Shown piece after piece: positions 12,912 through 26,500 of a stretch of 64,000 nucleotides of DNA. The notes under the pieces were generated by a model. That model had not been told where the DNA came from. It saw only the letters and a program-made list of their open reading frames with translations, and did no database searches. The stretch comes from Thamnaconus septentrionalis (taxonomy: Eukaryota; Chordata; Actinopteri; Tetraodontiformes; Monacanthidae). Both the position numbers and the translations under genes were made by a program. The stretch covers positions 28,756,361-28,820,360 of the forward strand of contig CM020501.1 of NCBI GenBank assembly GCA_009823395.1, read 5' to 3'. Position 1 is the stretch's first letter, and every line of letters begins with the position of its first letter.

Positions 12912-15900
12912 CGTACTGAGAGAACCAATGAGAAATACAGATGTGCTCCGTTTTTGGGAGTTAAACTGTGAAATGGGCTCAGTGATGAATTGTGTAGATC
13001 CCCGTTCGTACTGAAGGGCAAAATACTTTAAGCATTACATGGAAAAATTATCGAAATGTGATATAATTAAGAAGAATAATTTAAGTTTCAAATATTTAGT
13101 TTTTTTGTATTTGTTCTCTGTATTACTGATATTCAGGTTATCTCATGGTTTGTACTTTATAGGCAAAAATAAGGCTTGTTTCAGCATTTTGTTGGGAGAA
13201 TATGTCATGCAAATTTGTATCTAAGGTTTTTTGAAGTTGATTGCACATTGAACAATTCATCCATATACATCTATAGGTACATATATGCATATACGGTACA
13301 ATTTAATTTCCTAAAGGCCGTCATTGTTTGACGTGAGACACCAATCGCCAGCCTTTGCAGCCAACCCGTTCCCTGGCCGCTAACTCCAGCGTGACACGCG
13401 CACCATGAATTCTTCTCACCCGATTCCTCGAGTGAGTAAACACTCTGAAACATTCTGAAAGCTGTGGCACTTTCATCTCAGCGCCTCGCCTCCTTTGTCC
13501 GGGCGGTGATGCAGCCGCCACTCTGAGCAATCCCATGGGGAGCCGCGGGGGTCTTGAGGGCTCCTGGTTGTTGCTATGGCTTCAATGAGACCCGAGTCCC
13601 TGTCGACCAGATGTGATGCTTTCCACGCAAGACTTTCATTACGTGCTGGCTGGGAGGGTGGGAAGTGTGTGGGTGTGTGTGGGGGAGAACTTTCACCACA
13701 TATAGTGCCTGAATATTGATGTATCCACGACACACATTAGCTTTTGTAAAAAACAACAACAAAAGTCTTTCTGCCTTTAGTTTTGCTTCTACAAGGAGCC
13801 TGTGTCTGGTCTTTAGTACTGTGTGGAATGATTAGATGATTATATCGTCCAATCATTCATTTAGGATAAAGACTTAAAGGTCCAGTGTGTAAAATTTGGA
13901 CTGATTTACAATTTCTAGATTTGTAAAAGTTTCATATACTGCCTATAAATACATTAATAAAAGTGTACACTTGCAGTATCGTAAAAGAAATTTGGTTGTC
14001 CTACCCATAGAACGGTTCATATTTACAAATAAGAATATACATTGAGCAAGGGTCTGGTTCCTAGTTAGTTGGCCGCCTGACAGCGCGTTTGGTTTTTAGG
14101 GTGAACGCTCGCGTCCTCAAATCAACCAACGAAGCAGAAGGTGGACGAGGTATCCTGGTTTGTGTGCACAGTTCACTGGCACGGTCGGGAGGGGGAGAGT
14201 GAGCGCCGCGATCTAAAGTTTAACCACTTGATGTCGCTGTTTCTTCTCAAAATCTCCAAATATTACACACCTTAGCAACCTTTAACGATTAAGATGGCTG
14301 TGGTCTCACATTTCTGAGCGGAACCTTGTTTGAGGGGACCTATACTGTGGCACGCCACCAGGGGCCCCCCGTAAGATTTGATTTTACTTTTGCACATTGT
14401 CCGTTCAGTCGCTAACAACATCACAGTCAGTGGTTATTTGCACAAAGTGATGACGAAAAACGACGACTCGGCACATATAACGACGACACACTGGTTTTCA
14501 CGATAAACATACCATTCTCCGCGTCTTGGGGGGAGGCCGGCGCACGCTGTAGGAGTAATAGTTGAGCATGGCGTACTCGATCATGGCGGCGAAGACGAAC
14601 AGGAAGCAGACTGTGACAAAGAGGTCCATGGCTGTCACGTAGGAGACCCGTGGCAGCGAGTTCCTGGCCACCGAACTCAAGGTGGTCATGGTCAACACAG
14701 TGGTGATACCTGGAGGGGGGAAGGAGGTTGAGGTGAGAGGGGAGAGGGTTGGTGTTTAGCAAGTGATGCGAACGCAAACGCAAGAGCAAAAAGTCAGAGC
14801 GGACAGGAATTCCCGATGGATATCCACTGCGTTCCGGGTGGCCGGTCACGACTGGGATTACCCGTGTGGGCACGTGGAAAGCGGGTGGGTCAGTCCCGTC
14901 TCGCTGGGGACGTTAAACCGGACCTGCTGGAAGGCCTGAATAATTAAAACCAAATTTCCTTTTCCGTACTGCTTTGGCTCCCTTGCCGATCAGAACTTGA
15001 GGAACCGTGCCAGGGTTAGGGTTAGGCCTCTTGACTCCAATGCGACCTCTGTGTCTCAAGAGGCTCCAAAGGCCCGAGGCGCAATTCTGGTGGCATGTCT
15101 GCAAAGGCGATGAGCTCATTTAAGCTCGTCGAGCAGCTGGTGAACTGAAAAAAAAGAAGCAAAAACTGTGGAATCTTGCTCCTGAAGATGGCCAATGGGA
15201 AAAGTAATGGAAAGACAATGTAAGTTTCATGTAACCAATCAAAATGAATGACTGTCGCGAGGTGATTTAAAAAGCCACAGACCTCAGCGTGGCTTTGGCT
15301 TCAGTTTTAGCGACACTGCTCGGCTAATGCTAGCCTCGCACCAACAGGAAACAGTTTGTACAATGAACTTCAAATTTTGCATCCCCCCAACGCTTCCTAT
15401 GGATCGTTTCATCAGCCCGTTGATCTACAAATCTGTTGAAAGCATTCCACTTGGCTTGGCTGGGAGATAAAGATCAATTCAACCTTTGGCAGAAACAGTC
15501 ACAGCAGACTTTTGCTACTTTCAAACGTAGGTATCGTTTAAACATGTTCCCAAAGCAGCCTTTTTTACTTCACTTTTAGATCCACCATTCTGCTGTTTCA
15601 TCTCTCGGGCTACTTGAGGAGAGATCACGGCTTCAGTTTTTTTCATTTCTATCCCCGAGCCCTCCACACTTGACATTTTAGTTTTTTCTGCAGGAGACCT
15701 ATTGTTCGGCCTGGCTCCCAGGTCCACAATCTGCAACTACTGAGTCATTTTGATCTTTCGTTTGTTTTCCTTCATCACCTGAAGGACTCTTTGGATATTA
15801 GAAGCTTGCGATGGAGCCTCCTCAGGCCGCTTCACTGAGCGGCCGCCGTCTCATCACCGTGCCTCAGCTCTGCCGTGTCTTTAAGTGCGCCGTTTTTCTG

Positions 15901-18900
15901 CATCGCTTTATTAATGTCCTCACCCACCACTCGTAAACAATCTGAGGGGCTCCTTGCGGACATGTTGGCAAATTTGATTCTTTCCAGGCGTTTTTCTGGG
16001 ACGTGTCCAAGAAAGTGTATTTGGAGTTTGTGTTTATTCAAACCAAAACAACCAACGTGTGACCTCAGCGCTTTAAAATGAAAAGAACTAAATGGCGGCA
16101 GGCCGAGACAGACCAAATTGAAAAAGCAATACAATTAACAAAGACACTAAACAAGCAGGAGTAGAAATTTACAACATTGCAAGACATCAAAATCTAAATA
16201 TTTTTTCTCTTTCGCCCCAGAAGTGTATCTCCTCGATGCACGATCGGAATTTGCGAGTTAAAAGTGCAGAATTTAATTTCTCTAGAAAATGCAACCCAAG
16301 GCATTGATTTCAGATTAAGCATTGCAATAAAGACAACAAGGCTGTCGCAGTGACGACATCCGTGAAAGAAATTACACACTCTCCAATCTCGAAGTGTTGA
16401 AGTTTGGCCGTGTTGCCTATTAGCATGAAAGCGGTGATGCGACTGCCACCAGCCCCCCCCCCCTCCTCCTTCGGGGCACCGACGTCGACCGCTGGGACAC
16501 TCACTCGGCTCTGGTGAGCTTCCCACCCCTCTCCTCACTGCACCCCCCCTTTCATCCCGCTCTCCCACGTCTTTCATGGCAGAGTGTGCCACTGTTTTTG
16601 TCTGCCGTTTCCATGGAGACGAGTTGCTCCCGTCTATTTCCAGCTACCTCCTCTGGTGGAGAGCTCGTCTAGAACCCCCCCTAAGTCCCCCACCACACAC
16701 ACACACAATATCTGCTTATTAGGTTTGAGCACCGGACTAGGTAAACGAACAGCCGGCCCCCCCACCATAACTAAACCAGAACTATCAAGTCAAACACTGT
16801 TGGATCACCGTCAAGGAGAAGCTCAACGAACAACAAAAAACGGAACAAAAACACGCTGCTTCACTTTTTCCCTGACACGAGCTGTGCGCACAAATTTGCA
16901 GGGTGGGGGTTCGGGGTTGGGGTGCATTTCCACACAAGGTCATTTGTCAGCTTTGTGTGTGAAAATTCATGATGACTAATTGGGTGATTCTGGCTTGTGC
17001 CAGCCGTCTGAATGAGTCCGACGAAAGCCTCGTGTCGAGACAGAGCACGTCCATAAATAAATAAAAAATGGAACCGTCACACACGAGTGAGAAAAGCGAC
17101 CGCGCTTATGCCCGCTGTGCAAAGTAAATATGCTGCCGATGTCCGCAAAGTGCTCAACACTTCCGATGTCGGAATCAATGTTTGAACACGCATTTGGATG
17201 TCAAACTGTTTGAGGAATGGAGCGCCAGGAGGATGGAGATCATTATCAGTTTATAATGTAAATAACTCGCTGCAACATGTTTATTCTTAACTATCAGTTA
17301 GTTAAGGATATGCTTGAACAATCAGTTTCTATAGCCCCTTTCCCACTGGCCAAAAAACATAATGTAGTCCAGCTATTGGCATTTGGTGGCAGTGGGGAAG
17401 GCTCACCGAGCTGCGCCGAAACACGTCAAACAACCCGGCAAGGGACCGCCTGGGCTGAAATCGGCTCCGATCGGCTCGGCTCTGATCTGATCGGCTTGCA
17501 GACACGCAGTGGTGAAAGTGGAGGGGGTGCAGCTTGCCGACGGGGGTGAGACCCCGCTGGTTTTGGTCCATGGGAAAGGGACTAATTGCTGATCGATTGG
17601 GAGTCGTCCTGCGTTCAAAAAACACACAGTGTCAACCCCCTAATTTTAGTGGGAAAGGGGCTTTATTGTCTCATTTGGTGACTTAAGTGTAATTGCGATA
17701 ATGTGCAGTTTTTTGGACAAACTTGTTTAACCATAAATGATGTGCTTAAGGTAAACGTATTACTAACTAACAGCTTAACATCGCCTTGTATTTGTGCGTT
17801 TTGACAGCCGTTGCGATCTGAAGTTTCCAACCCCTGATTGTGAATGCGAGCTGATTTATTTTAAATGCTTCGAAAGTTAAGCGTCGACTAAACATTATAG
17901 TGCGATGGATTATGGTTAGCATTGAGCGCCATCCTATGGCTGCCATTTGCTGTTTATTGGTTTAGTGTTGGGTTCTAAACGGAAGATTTCTGTAGGTTAA
18001 CTAATTAGCTATTAAAATCTGACTGTGAGCCACAGCAAACTGTCTTTACACAAATTCTGCAACACCAAAATCACTCTACTAGTCCAGTCAACAGACAAAT
18101 ACAGTATAGAGCTTATTAAATTCATACGGTTAGGTACTATTTATATTCTCGTGACCAGTTAACTAGTAAACTATTTCTTATCATAACCTCCAAGCTCGTG
18201 TTTTAATTTCCTTAACCTTTAAGGACATGGAATGCGAATTAATTCTTTCAATTACAGATTTTGCAATGTAGCGTTATTGTTGTGCGTGTTAGTCCTGTTT
18301 GATGCATTAACTTGTTTAATTGAGGGAAGATAAACAAAAAAAAAAAGCCAGTCAGAGGATTTCGACAAACCGTACATCCGCACGCGTGAGAATAAAACAT
18401 TTCTAAAAATATCCGTTTGATTCATCAGAGAGGCGAGCTTGTTAGCGTGAAGCTCACATCCCTCGCAGCCATGAAACCTGCTACTGTCTGTCTGCATCGG
18501 GATGTTTGTTCGGAGATCACAGCGGCCCATGAATATGCACGCCAAGGCAAAGTCGGCGGAAGTGAAAGCTGATATTATGCGGCGGGGGCAACCGAGGGGA
18601 AATAAATCAAAAAGGAAAAAAAAAAAGACTTGTTTTTTGGGGGAAAGCCACGGAGGCGGTTCCCTTCCCCTTCTTCCGCCTGCTTGCGCGGCGCAACGAA
18701 ACATAAAACAAAACAAACAAACACAAAAAACATGATCACGCACACGTGTTTGGCGGTAATTATGTTGATGGTTTCAAATTAGCGCGCAAGTGACTCGGGA
18801 TGAAAAAGCGCTGTGTGGGAACCTCGGCCTAATCTGACTGAAGAGGCCTTGGCTGGAGGGACGTCTGTAATTTATAAAATCAGTCGGAGGGCCACACAAG

Positions 18901-21900
18901 GGCTCCTTTTGTGACGCCGATAAGAGCACGCTGTGCTGTCACCGCGTAAGAGGGAAACCACAAAAGCACGAAAAACATCCTCGGTCGTGAAGAGAGCGTC
19001 CGGTTTGGATCTCGCCCATCTCGTCCGGAGCTCAGCCTCCGCTATCGCCTCTCATCTCAGACCTAATGCATTCTGGGTAGAGATTCCCGCAGAGGAGCTC
19101 TGCCAGTCTTCCCGTCTTGGGCTGACGTATCGACAGTGACGGGGCGTTTCAGCATCAGCACGAGAGCCGTGTTTGTGAGGTAGTTTGGAGGAATAAACAA
19201 TGCGGCGAGCGGGATAAATGCGCGGGCGTCCTTTTTCTTATTGTCGCATTTATGACGGATAACAAGTTCCACGAGAAGAGAAAGAGCTTCCCCTGCAGTT
19301 TCACGAATGAAAGCGCTCCCCTGGGCAGTTTTACATTTTATTGGCCAGGATACATGCGACCGCTTTCTATTTAGTACGGAGGTAAGCTGCAGTATGGCTG
19401 CACGATTAATCGTGAAAGAAAAACAAAATTTGCGAAGTCGATTCATACTTGCAACAATCTAATTTCTAAATGGCGACAATTCTGTCATACTTTTTTGATC
19501 TCCATTCTACCCGCCAAAAAAAAATTGTGATTGTCTTTTTTAAAGCATTGTGCAACCCAATTCTGCAGTATTCGGAGTGTATGGAACAACTCATGCAATG
19601 TGAGAATGCGGGTTCCACACCCCCTCTGCACCCCATTAAAGTACCTGTTGCCTCCGGTGCCCACATCCTGCTACAGCAGCCAATTACATCACCAGAAAAC
19701 GATTCATGACACTGTTGACGTCTTCAAGGCATCGCAACCTCGTCTTTTTCGAGTTGGAGATAATCGCAAACTTCATATACCACATGTTGAACTTTTTTTT
19801 CTTTTTTTCTAATTTTACATCCTTCGGGATGTGACAATTGGTGGGGCTTTAACTTTTACCTTTAACGTTCAGACTCCACGGATGGTGACCAAGATAATCC
19901 AGTCAAAACTACGCCAATCAGCCTTGCCAGCCGACAAATCCTGTGCCTTGCTGCCTGCCTCCCCGGAGCATGTGGTGCCAAAGAGCCCGTTGAGTTAAGC
20001 AGGTGAGACCAATTTGCACCCCGACCCTTTCGCGCCAGGCTGCAAAAATACCTCGGTGCTGGGAACATGTGCCACGTGCAACAAATAGAGCAGCAGACGT
20101 CTCAAAAGACGTAGATGGGCGTAACTCTCGGGATCGAAAGACGCCCGTTTTAGTCGGTGATGTACGTTCTGACTGAATCAGGTGACCTGTGGTGGGTCGA
20201 GGCAGATGACATTAAGATGTCGAGGGGAGTGAGTCACCAGGACGGAGAGGATGCGGACTATGACATTGAACATGACACCTTGCTGACTTCAGCATCCTAA
20301 AACCAAAACCACAGAAGGAAAGATTTTGAGAAAAATGCCGTTCTTCTCTAATCCATGCGGAGCCTGAAGGTTTGGTTCATTCCTACCACCAACGACCTAT
20401 TTACAGAGTCAGCCAAAAATAATGTAGACACACATCAGGTATAGAAAAACTTGCATAATTATTTCATTACCAAATTTATTGAGACATCACAACATTAACA
20501 CAAATTACCATTGGTCTCTACAATTACAAGAAGCGCTCCAAGTGGCGGACATTTGGCTTCCACACAGATACGTGTATGGCGAACTACTGCTTGGGTAACG
20601 CTGGCCCAAGTGTCCAATGGGATTGCTGCACATGCATTTTCCAATTTCTTGTCAAAGGTCCACAAATAGTAGGAGAAGTCGTTTTCACAGTATTATCGTA
20701 ATTTGACCAAACATCAAAAGAAGCTTCGATATGTATAGAAGTACTTTTGCAAATAAGATATTTATACAAGTGTCTCTTTTCCTGATGTGTATATACAGTA
20801 TGTTATTTTGGCTGACTCTGTATTGCTCATCTCCGTCAAGAGCCGTCAGGGCTGCAGAGACAGAGCTCCGCCAGGAATTAGCCCCGTCCCCTCGGGCCTG
20901 AGTAACAGCTCTTTGGAAACGCCACCTGGAACAGGTTGGCGTGGCGTCAAGGGATGCCGTGTTTTGGGGACGACAAGGGAGGGAGGGCGGGCGCGTCGCC
21001 CACACCCACCCATCCATCCTCCCGCCTCCCTCCCCCGCGGGCTTGACGCCTCCTCCCACCAGTTGGCCCCGCCACTCCCGCCTTGTTCCCCCTTATCTGC
21101 CCGCTTCCTCTTTCAGCCTCGGGACCGAGGCCGAGCGCCGACGGAGGCTAAATGACTTTCTGTCACCGAGCCAAAATGTTGATGTTTATCTGGACGGAAG
21201 GCGAGAACCCGGCGTCTCGGACCCTTCGCCTACCTGTTGTCTGACGAGGATCAGACGCTCCTTCGGCGGCGCCCACACGGCGTAAAGCCTTGAATGCCTT
21301 CCCTCGCGACGGAGGGGAGAAACAGAGAGAGAGAGGGGGAGAGAGCGAGCGAGACGGGTGTGCGGCACAGTGTGATGGAGATTAAATAACAGCAGCGGCT
21401 GCGGAATGCTTTGAAACGAGGCCGTATTTGTCATCCGACGGCGTAAAAAAAGGGAAAAAAACGTGGAGGCGAGCTAAATCAAGATGAAGCGACGCCGATG
21501 CATCTTCATCTGCTCGTTTATGGGACGTTTGACGGATTAAAAATAATTAAAATAATTGTTCCGCCGCCGCGTTGTCGTTACAGCCAAATATCAGCGGCTC
21601 CAACGAGGCGCCCTGAAAATAAAACCCGCGCCGTCTCCATCTCGTCTGCTCTTAGATGCCGCGGCTGTCACGTTGACAGCTTTCATCAAGCTGGAAGGCC
21701 ACGTAAAAAAAGAAAAAAAAAGAAAAGAAAAAGAAAACAACACGAAACAAAACAGAGCCGCAGACTCCCATTATGATCGGCTTGCAGCTCAAGAGGAAAA
21801 GGCCTCATTTGGCCCGGCGCCTGTCTGAATAATAACTTGGGCTTATTATTGAATTTGATAGAACATGAGACGACTTCATTGTAGGGCCACGGGTGAAGTT

Positions 21901-23514
21901 TTCTCCTCCGGGCTTGATGAACGAACGGAGACGAATGCAAGCGTTCATTACACCATTATTACCGCCGAGACGCTGCTGATGACCTTCGGCGATATTGGCT
22001 GAGTGTGGCGGGGGGGTGGGAGGTCCGGGGTGAACGGAAGGGCTGAAGCGGCGTCCGGGCGTGAGGTGGCGGGCGGGTTGGAGAAATTAGCTCGTTTCGG
22101 AGGGTCAAGTGCGGCGCGTTGGAGCTTAATTAGTTTTTGGTGTCGCCCGAGTGAGGCGCAGCGCTCTGCTGGAGGGCTGCCAGAGTCAGAGGCAACCCAT
22201 CAACCCAACGCATCCATCTTGAAAAGCTCCCAACAGTCACTGGACGCAATGAACAATCACCTGCCTTTGCAGAGAAAGAGGCTTTGAGGGGTTTCAGCTG
22301 AGCTGCTCTGAGAAACCACAGAAGAAGAGCAGCGTAAAGAAAGAGCGGAGCAGGAAGAAGAAGAAGCTGTGACCAGGAAGCATTCTGGTGAATACACAGA
22401 GCGCCGACTTGCACTCATGGGAGCATCGCAAATTAAAAAAATGGCAGCGATGGAAGGTGGTTGATAACGGGAACACGCTCAGCCAGAAGCGACGATAAAA
22501 AAGTGGCGGGAATGTTGTCTTCCTGAGAAACTCAGAGAGAAATGAAGTGCCACGTCCCTCACTTGCTTTGTTCGAAGTCAGTAGGTTGGTCTGATTAGTG
22601 TAAAACCATCTGCCCATTTTTAGGTGAGACTAAAGACGAAGGAGAATTTCGCTGGTTGTTCATGTCTTTTTTTCTTATGAACTAGCAGCAGCAGCAGCAG
22701 CAGCAGCAGCAGCTGTCCCTCCGCTGACACCAGAGTCAAGTTTGACAACTTGGCTCTCTTGACACTCACAGATGGCTCACAAGTCAACCATTTCGGGCTG
22801 AGGAAGCTCCCGTCTAATTAATAACGCCCCCCACGCCCCCACCCAACCCCCAAACCTCCCCCACCCCCATCGATAGAGTGATGTTTGCGTATTAGGATGA
22901 AGTTCACCTCTAATTAAACATTGCACACAACTCAAACTTTGGCCCCCGAGGCAGCGGCAGCAGCTCAGCCCGTCTGCCTGGAATCTCAGCAACACGGTCG
23001 GTCAGTTTTCATAAATCTTACGTCTGAATCACAGCAACCAGGAATGTGGATCCTCAGTTCAAAAAGGAGTTTTGTTTTGCGGTTTCCTCAGTTCTGATGA
23101 AACAGGGATTTTTTTTTTTTTTTGGGGGGGGATGGGGGGGGGGGTGAGGGGTGTAAACAGTTCACAGTAACTTCCAGCTCATGCAGAGAAAAGCACAAAC
23201 AAAACATTAACATTAACGACAAAACAAGCAGCGACATGCGACACAGGAACGATGCAGAAGAGAAGGAACAGAAATCGCTGACACGTGAAGCTAGGGGGCG
23301 CCGGCGTCGGCACCGCGTACGTACCTAGCGCCGTCCTGGCGGGCGTGGCGTCGCTCTTGATCCAGAAGGAGACCCAGGAGAGGACGACAGTGAGGATGCA
23401 GGGGATGTAGGTCTGGATGGTGAAGTAGCCCATCCGCCTGCTCAGGTCGAAGTAAACCGTCATCAGCACGTAGTCGCCTGCCGAGACAGAGGAAGCCTTA
23501 AGCATTAAAGTAAA

Positions 23515-23583
<69 letters not shown>

Positions 23584-26500
23584 GTGTACATATATATATG
23601 TACACCACTATTACATATATATATATATATGTACAATAGAGGTGTTTTTTAAAACGTGAGTAAGGCTCAAAATCCTTATAATATTTTTTATTTCCATTCA
23701 TTGGGAACACTGCACATTATATTTTACTTCAAAACATGAAGAAAAAAAGTTTCAATATTTTAATTACTTTACAGAAAATGAAGGAAACAATTATATTGGG
23801 CTGCTCAAAAAAAAAAATAGCAGTGTCTGTCTTTCACTACAAACTCAAATGTTTACTCAATAAACTGAAAAAATGTTAATATTTAGCATTCCTGTGAATC
23901 ACTAAACTAATATTTAGTTGTAAAACCACTGTTTTTGAGAACTGCTTTACATCTGTGCTGCATGGAGTCGACCAGTTTCTGGCACCTGTAAACAGGTATT
24001 CCAGCCCAGGATGATTTGACAACCTTCCACTATTCCTCTGCATTTCTTGGTTTTGCCTCAGAAACAGCCTTTTTGATGTCACCCCACAGGTTTTCTCTGG
24101 GATTAAGGTCTGGGGATTGGGCTGGCCACTCCATAACCTTAATTTTGTTGGTCTGGAACCAAGATGCTGCTCACTTACTGGTGTGTTTGGGGTCGTTGTC
24201 TTGTTGAAACACCTGTTTCAAGGTCATTTCCTTTTCAGCATAAGCCAGCATGACCTCTTCAAGTATTTTGATATAAGCAAATTGATCCATGATCCCTGGT
24301 ATGCGATAAATAGGCCCGACACCACAGTAAGAGAAACGGCCCCATATCATGATGCTTGCACCACCATGCTTCACGGTCCTCAGAGTGTACAGTGGCTTGA
24401 ATCCAATGTTTGGGGGTCATCTGACAAACTGTCTGCGGCCCTTGGACCCAAAAAGAACAATCTTACTTTCATCAGTCCACAAAACGTTTCTCCATTTCTC
24501 TTTAGGCCAGTCCATATGTTCTTTGGCAAATTGTATCCTCTTCAGCACATCTTTTTTTTTAACAGTGGGACTTTGCGGGGGCTTCTTGCCGATAGATTAG
24601 CCTCACACAAGCGTCTTCTAACTGTCACAGTACTCACAGGTAACTTCAGACCGTCTCTGATCTCCCTGGAGCTGATCATTGGCTGAGTCTTTGCCATTCT
24701 GGCTATTGTTCGATCCATTGGAGTGGTCGTCTTCCGTTTTCTTCTACGTCTCTCTGGTTTGGCTTTCCGTTTTAAAGCATTGGAGATCGTTTGAGCTGAC
24801 CAGCCTATCATTTTCTGCACTTCTTTGTATGTTTACCCCTCTCCAATCAACGTTTTAATTAAAGCACGCTGTTCTTCTGAACAATGTCTGGCACGACCCA
24901 TCTTTCTCAGGTTTTCAGAGAGGATGGCATGTACAACATGTTCTTTCTTCATCCTTAAATGAGGGCCACCTGAATGACACCTGTTTCTTCACATAATGAA
25001 TGACCTCACTTATTCAACTCCACATTGCCATTATTTTGAACACGCCGCTTTCACTTAATTATTCAATTACACAGACTCAGTAGCTTTCATATCATGAATG
25101 TTGGGTCTGTTGGTTTCTCTGACTCTACTACACCTACTGGTAAATTATTTGCCATGTAATAAAGCACTGTTCTTTTTTGTTATGCAGCAGCGGCGAGTTG
25201 CAAGGTGACCCTCGCTAATTTGTAAATTAAACCTTTGCATCGGCACAAACAGCGGACCGTCGTCCCTCCGGATCTGAAGCCGGCACTCCAGCTCCCGACT
25301 AATTAAAAGGTCTATTGTGCGGCCGTAGGCAACGGCAGCCCGATAAAACATTTTTTTTGTCGAGCTGTGAGGTTGCTGCATCATCACAAACACAATGACA
25401 GTAGTGTCTTCTTTTGTTTTGTTTTTTGTTTTTTTGTTTTTCCGAAAGAAGACTGATAAGAATCTTGTTTTGTCGAACAAATAGGAAACTGAAGCAGCTT
25501 TTCCAACAGGGGGCGCCACCCCAGAGTCAGAGGACCGGGGACGGCTCCCCGAGGAGATCCCCCGTTCGTTTGTTCTCAAGTTGTCTCAGGCAGAGCTCTT
25601 TTGTGCGGCGTCAGCTAAAATCTTGTCAAATCCCGTCGGTGCCGCCCACCCGAAAACATGACCGGCGTGTTCAGTTCCGCCGCCGATGGGTCCAAGAAAA
25701 AGTCCTGCGACCGCTTCAAGCTCATCTTCGTCTGTCGAAGATGAGCTTGGGGTGGGCGGAAAGGAGGACGCGACGCTGACAAAGGGCTGAAAAATAAGTG
25801 GACAAGGAGCGGCGGAGGAGATTAAAATTCACACGTCAGAAGTGCAGCAGCAGAAATGACAAGCGAGGAGGGAAAGAAAGACACTAATGGGGCCTCGGGA
25901 AATGGAGGCCATCCCTCCGACTCCGGAGGGAAGGGCGTGTGGACGGCGACAGGGCCGCTTCCTGTTCCAACTCCCCCCTAATGGCACAGCTACCAGGCGG
26001 CCCGCTCGTTACTGGGAGCCCGGCTGGAAGCAGCAGCAGCGGCGGCGGCGTTTGATGAACAAAGACCGTCGTCACGAAAACCTCCGACAAAGTTTCCGCT
26101 CCTCATCCGAGCAGCGAATCCGGTGCGACGGAGGAGCGGAATCATCAGAGGTGATGATGCGCTGCTGCTGCTGCTGCCTGCCTGGCGTTTCCGATTAAAA
26201 GAGATAAGAAAAAAAAAGGAAAGGGATGTCGGATTGAATAAAACATCTGTAGGCAGGGGATCCTTTGACCTCCATCAGCCACCAAATCCCGCCTCTTTTC
26301 CTCGGCATTAAAGCGGATGAGTCGGATCTGCCGGAGCAGGTGTCTTCCGACTGTTTCCAGCCTCGCGCTGCGATTCACTCTGGATCTGCTGACTGATAAT
26401 GAACGATAAAAGACGTCACTGACGCCACATCAAGCTAAACGTCTGGTCACAGTGCCATTGAAGGACGTGAATAATGATATGTGGTGTTGCGCTGGGCCTT

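Larger units (their letters stand above)
11607..14512 (-). other. gabrg3: gabrg3 intron (M3 exon to last exon)
   Basis: This 2.9-kb GT-AG intron holds an AT-rich hairpin and (AT)n tract (12794-12907) and MITE copy 2 (13874-14285). I looked here for a cassette exon encoding the missing M3-M4 loop segment or a gamma-2-like 8-residue cassette and found none. Confidence 0.85.
14710..23324 (-). other. gabrg3: gabrg3 intron (M1 exon to M2-M3 exon)
   Basis: This 8.6-kb intron contains a broken coding remnant (15521-16100), a MITE (17333-17662), a possible repeat (19393-19790), a TIR element (20403-20821), an (AGC)10 run and G-rich homopolymer stretches near 23110-23150. The rest shows no coding signal that I trust. 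The tracts around 18400-18960 and 21700-22300 are unique-looking and rich in homopolymer runs. Confidence 0.85.

Noticed and set aside
14427..14873. 148-residue minus-strand frame overlapping the M2-M3 exon
   Set aside because: It is an alternative frame of the real exon; the frame with M2 and M3 signatures is the coding one.
18252..18743. 163-residue minus-strand frame in an intron
   Set aside because: It has no recognisable domain, reads through poly-T runs and lacks any splice or start support.
24117..24686. 189-residue plus-strand open frame
   Set aside because: It is the antisense shadow of the Tc1-like transposase remnant.
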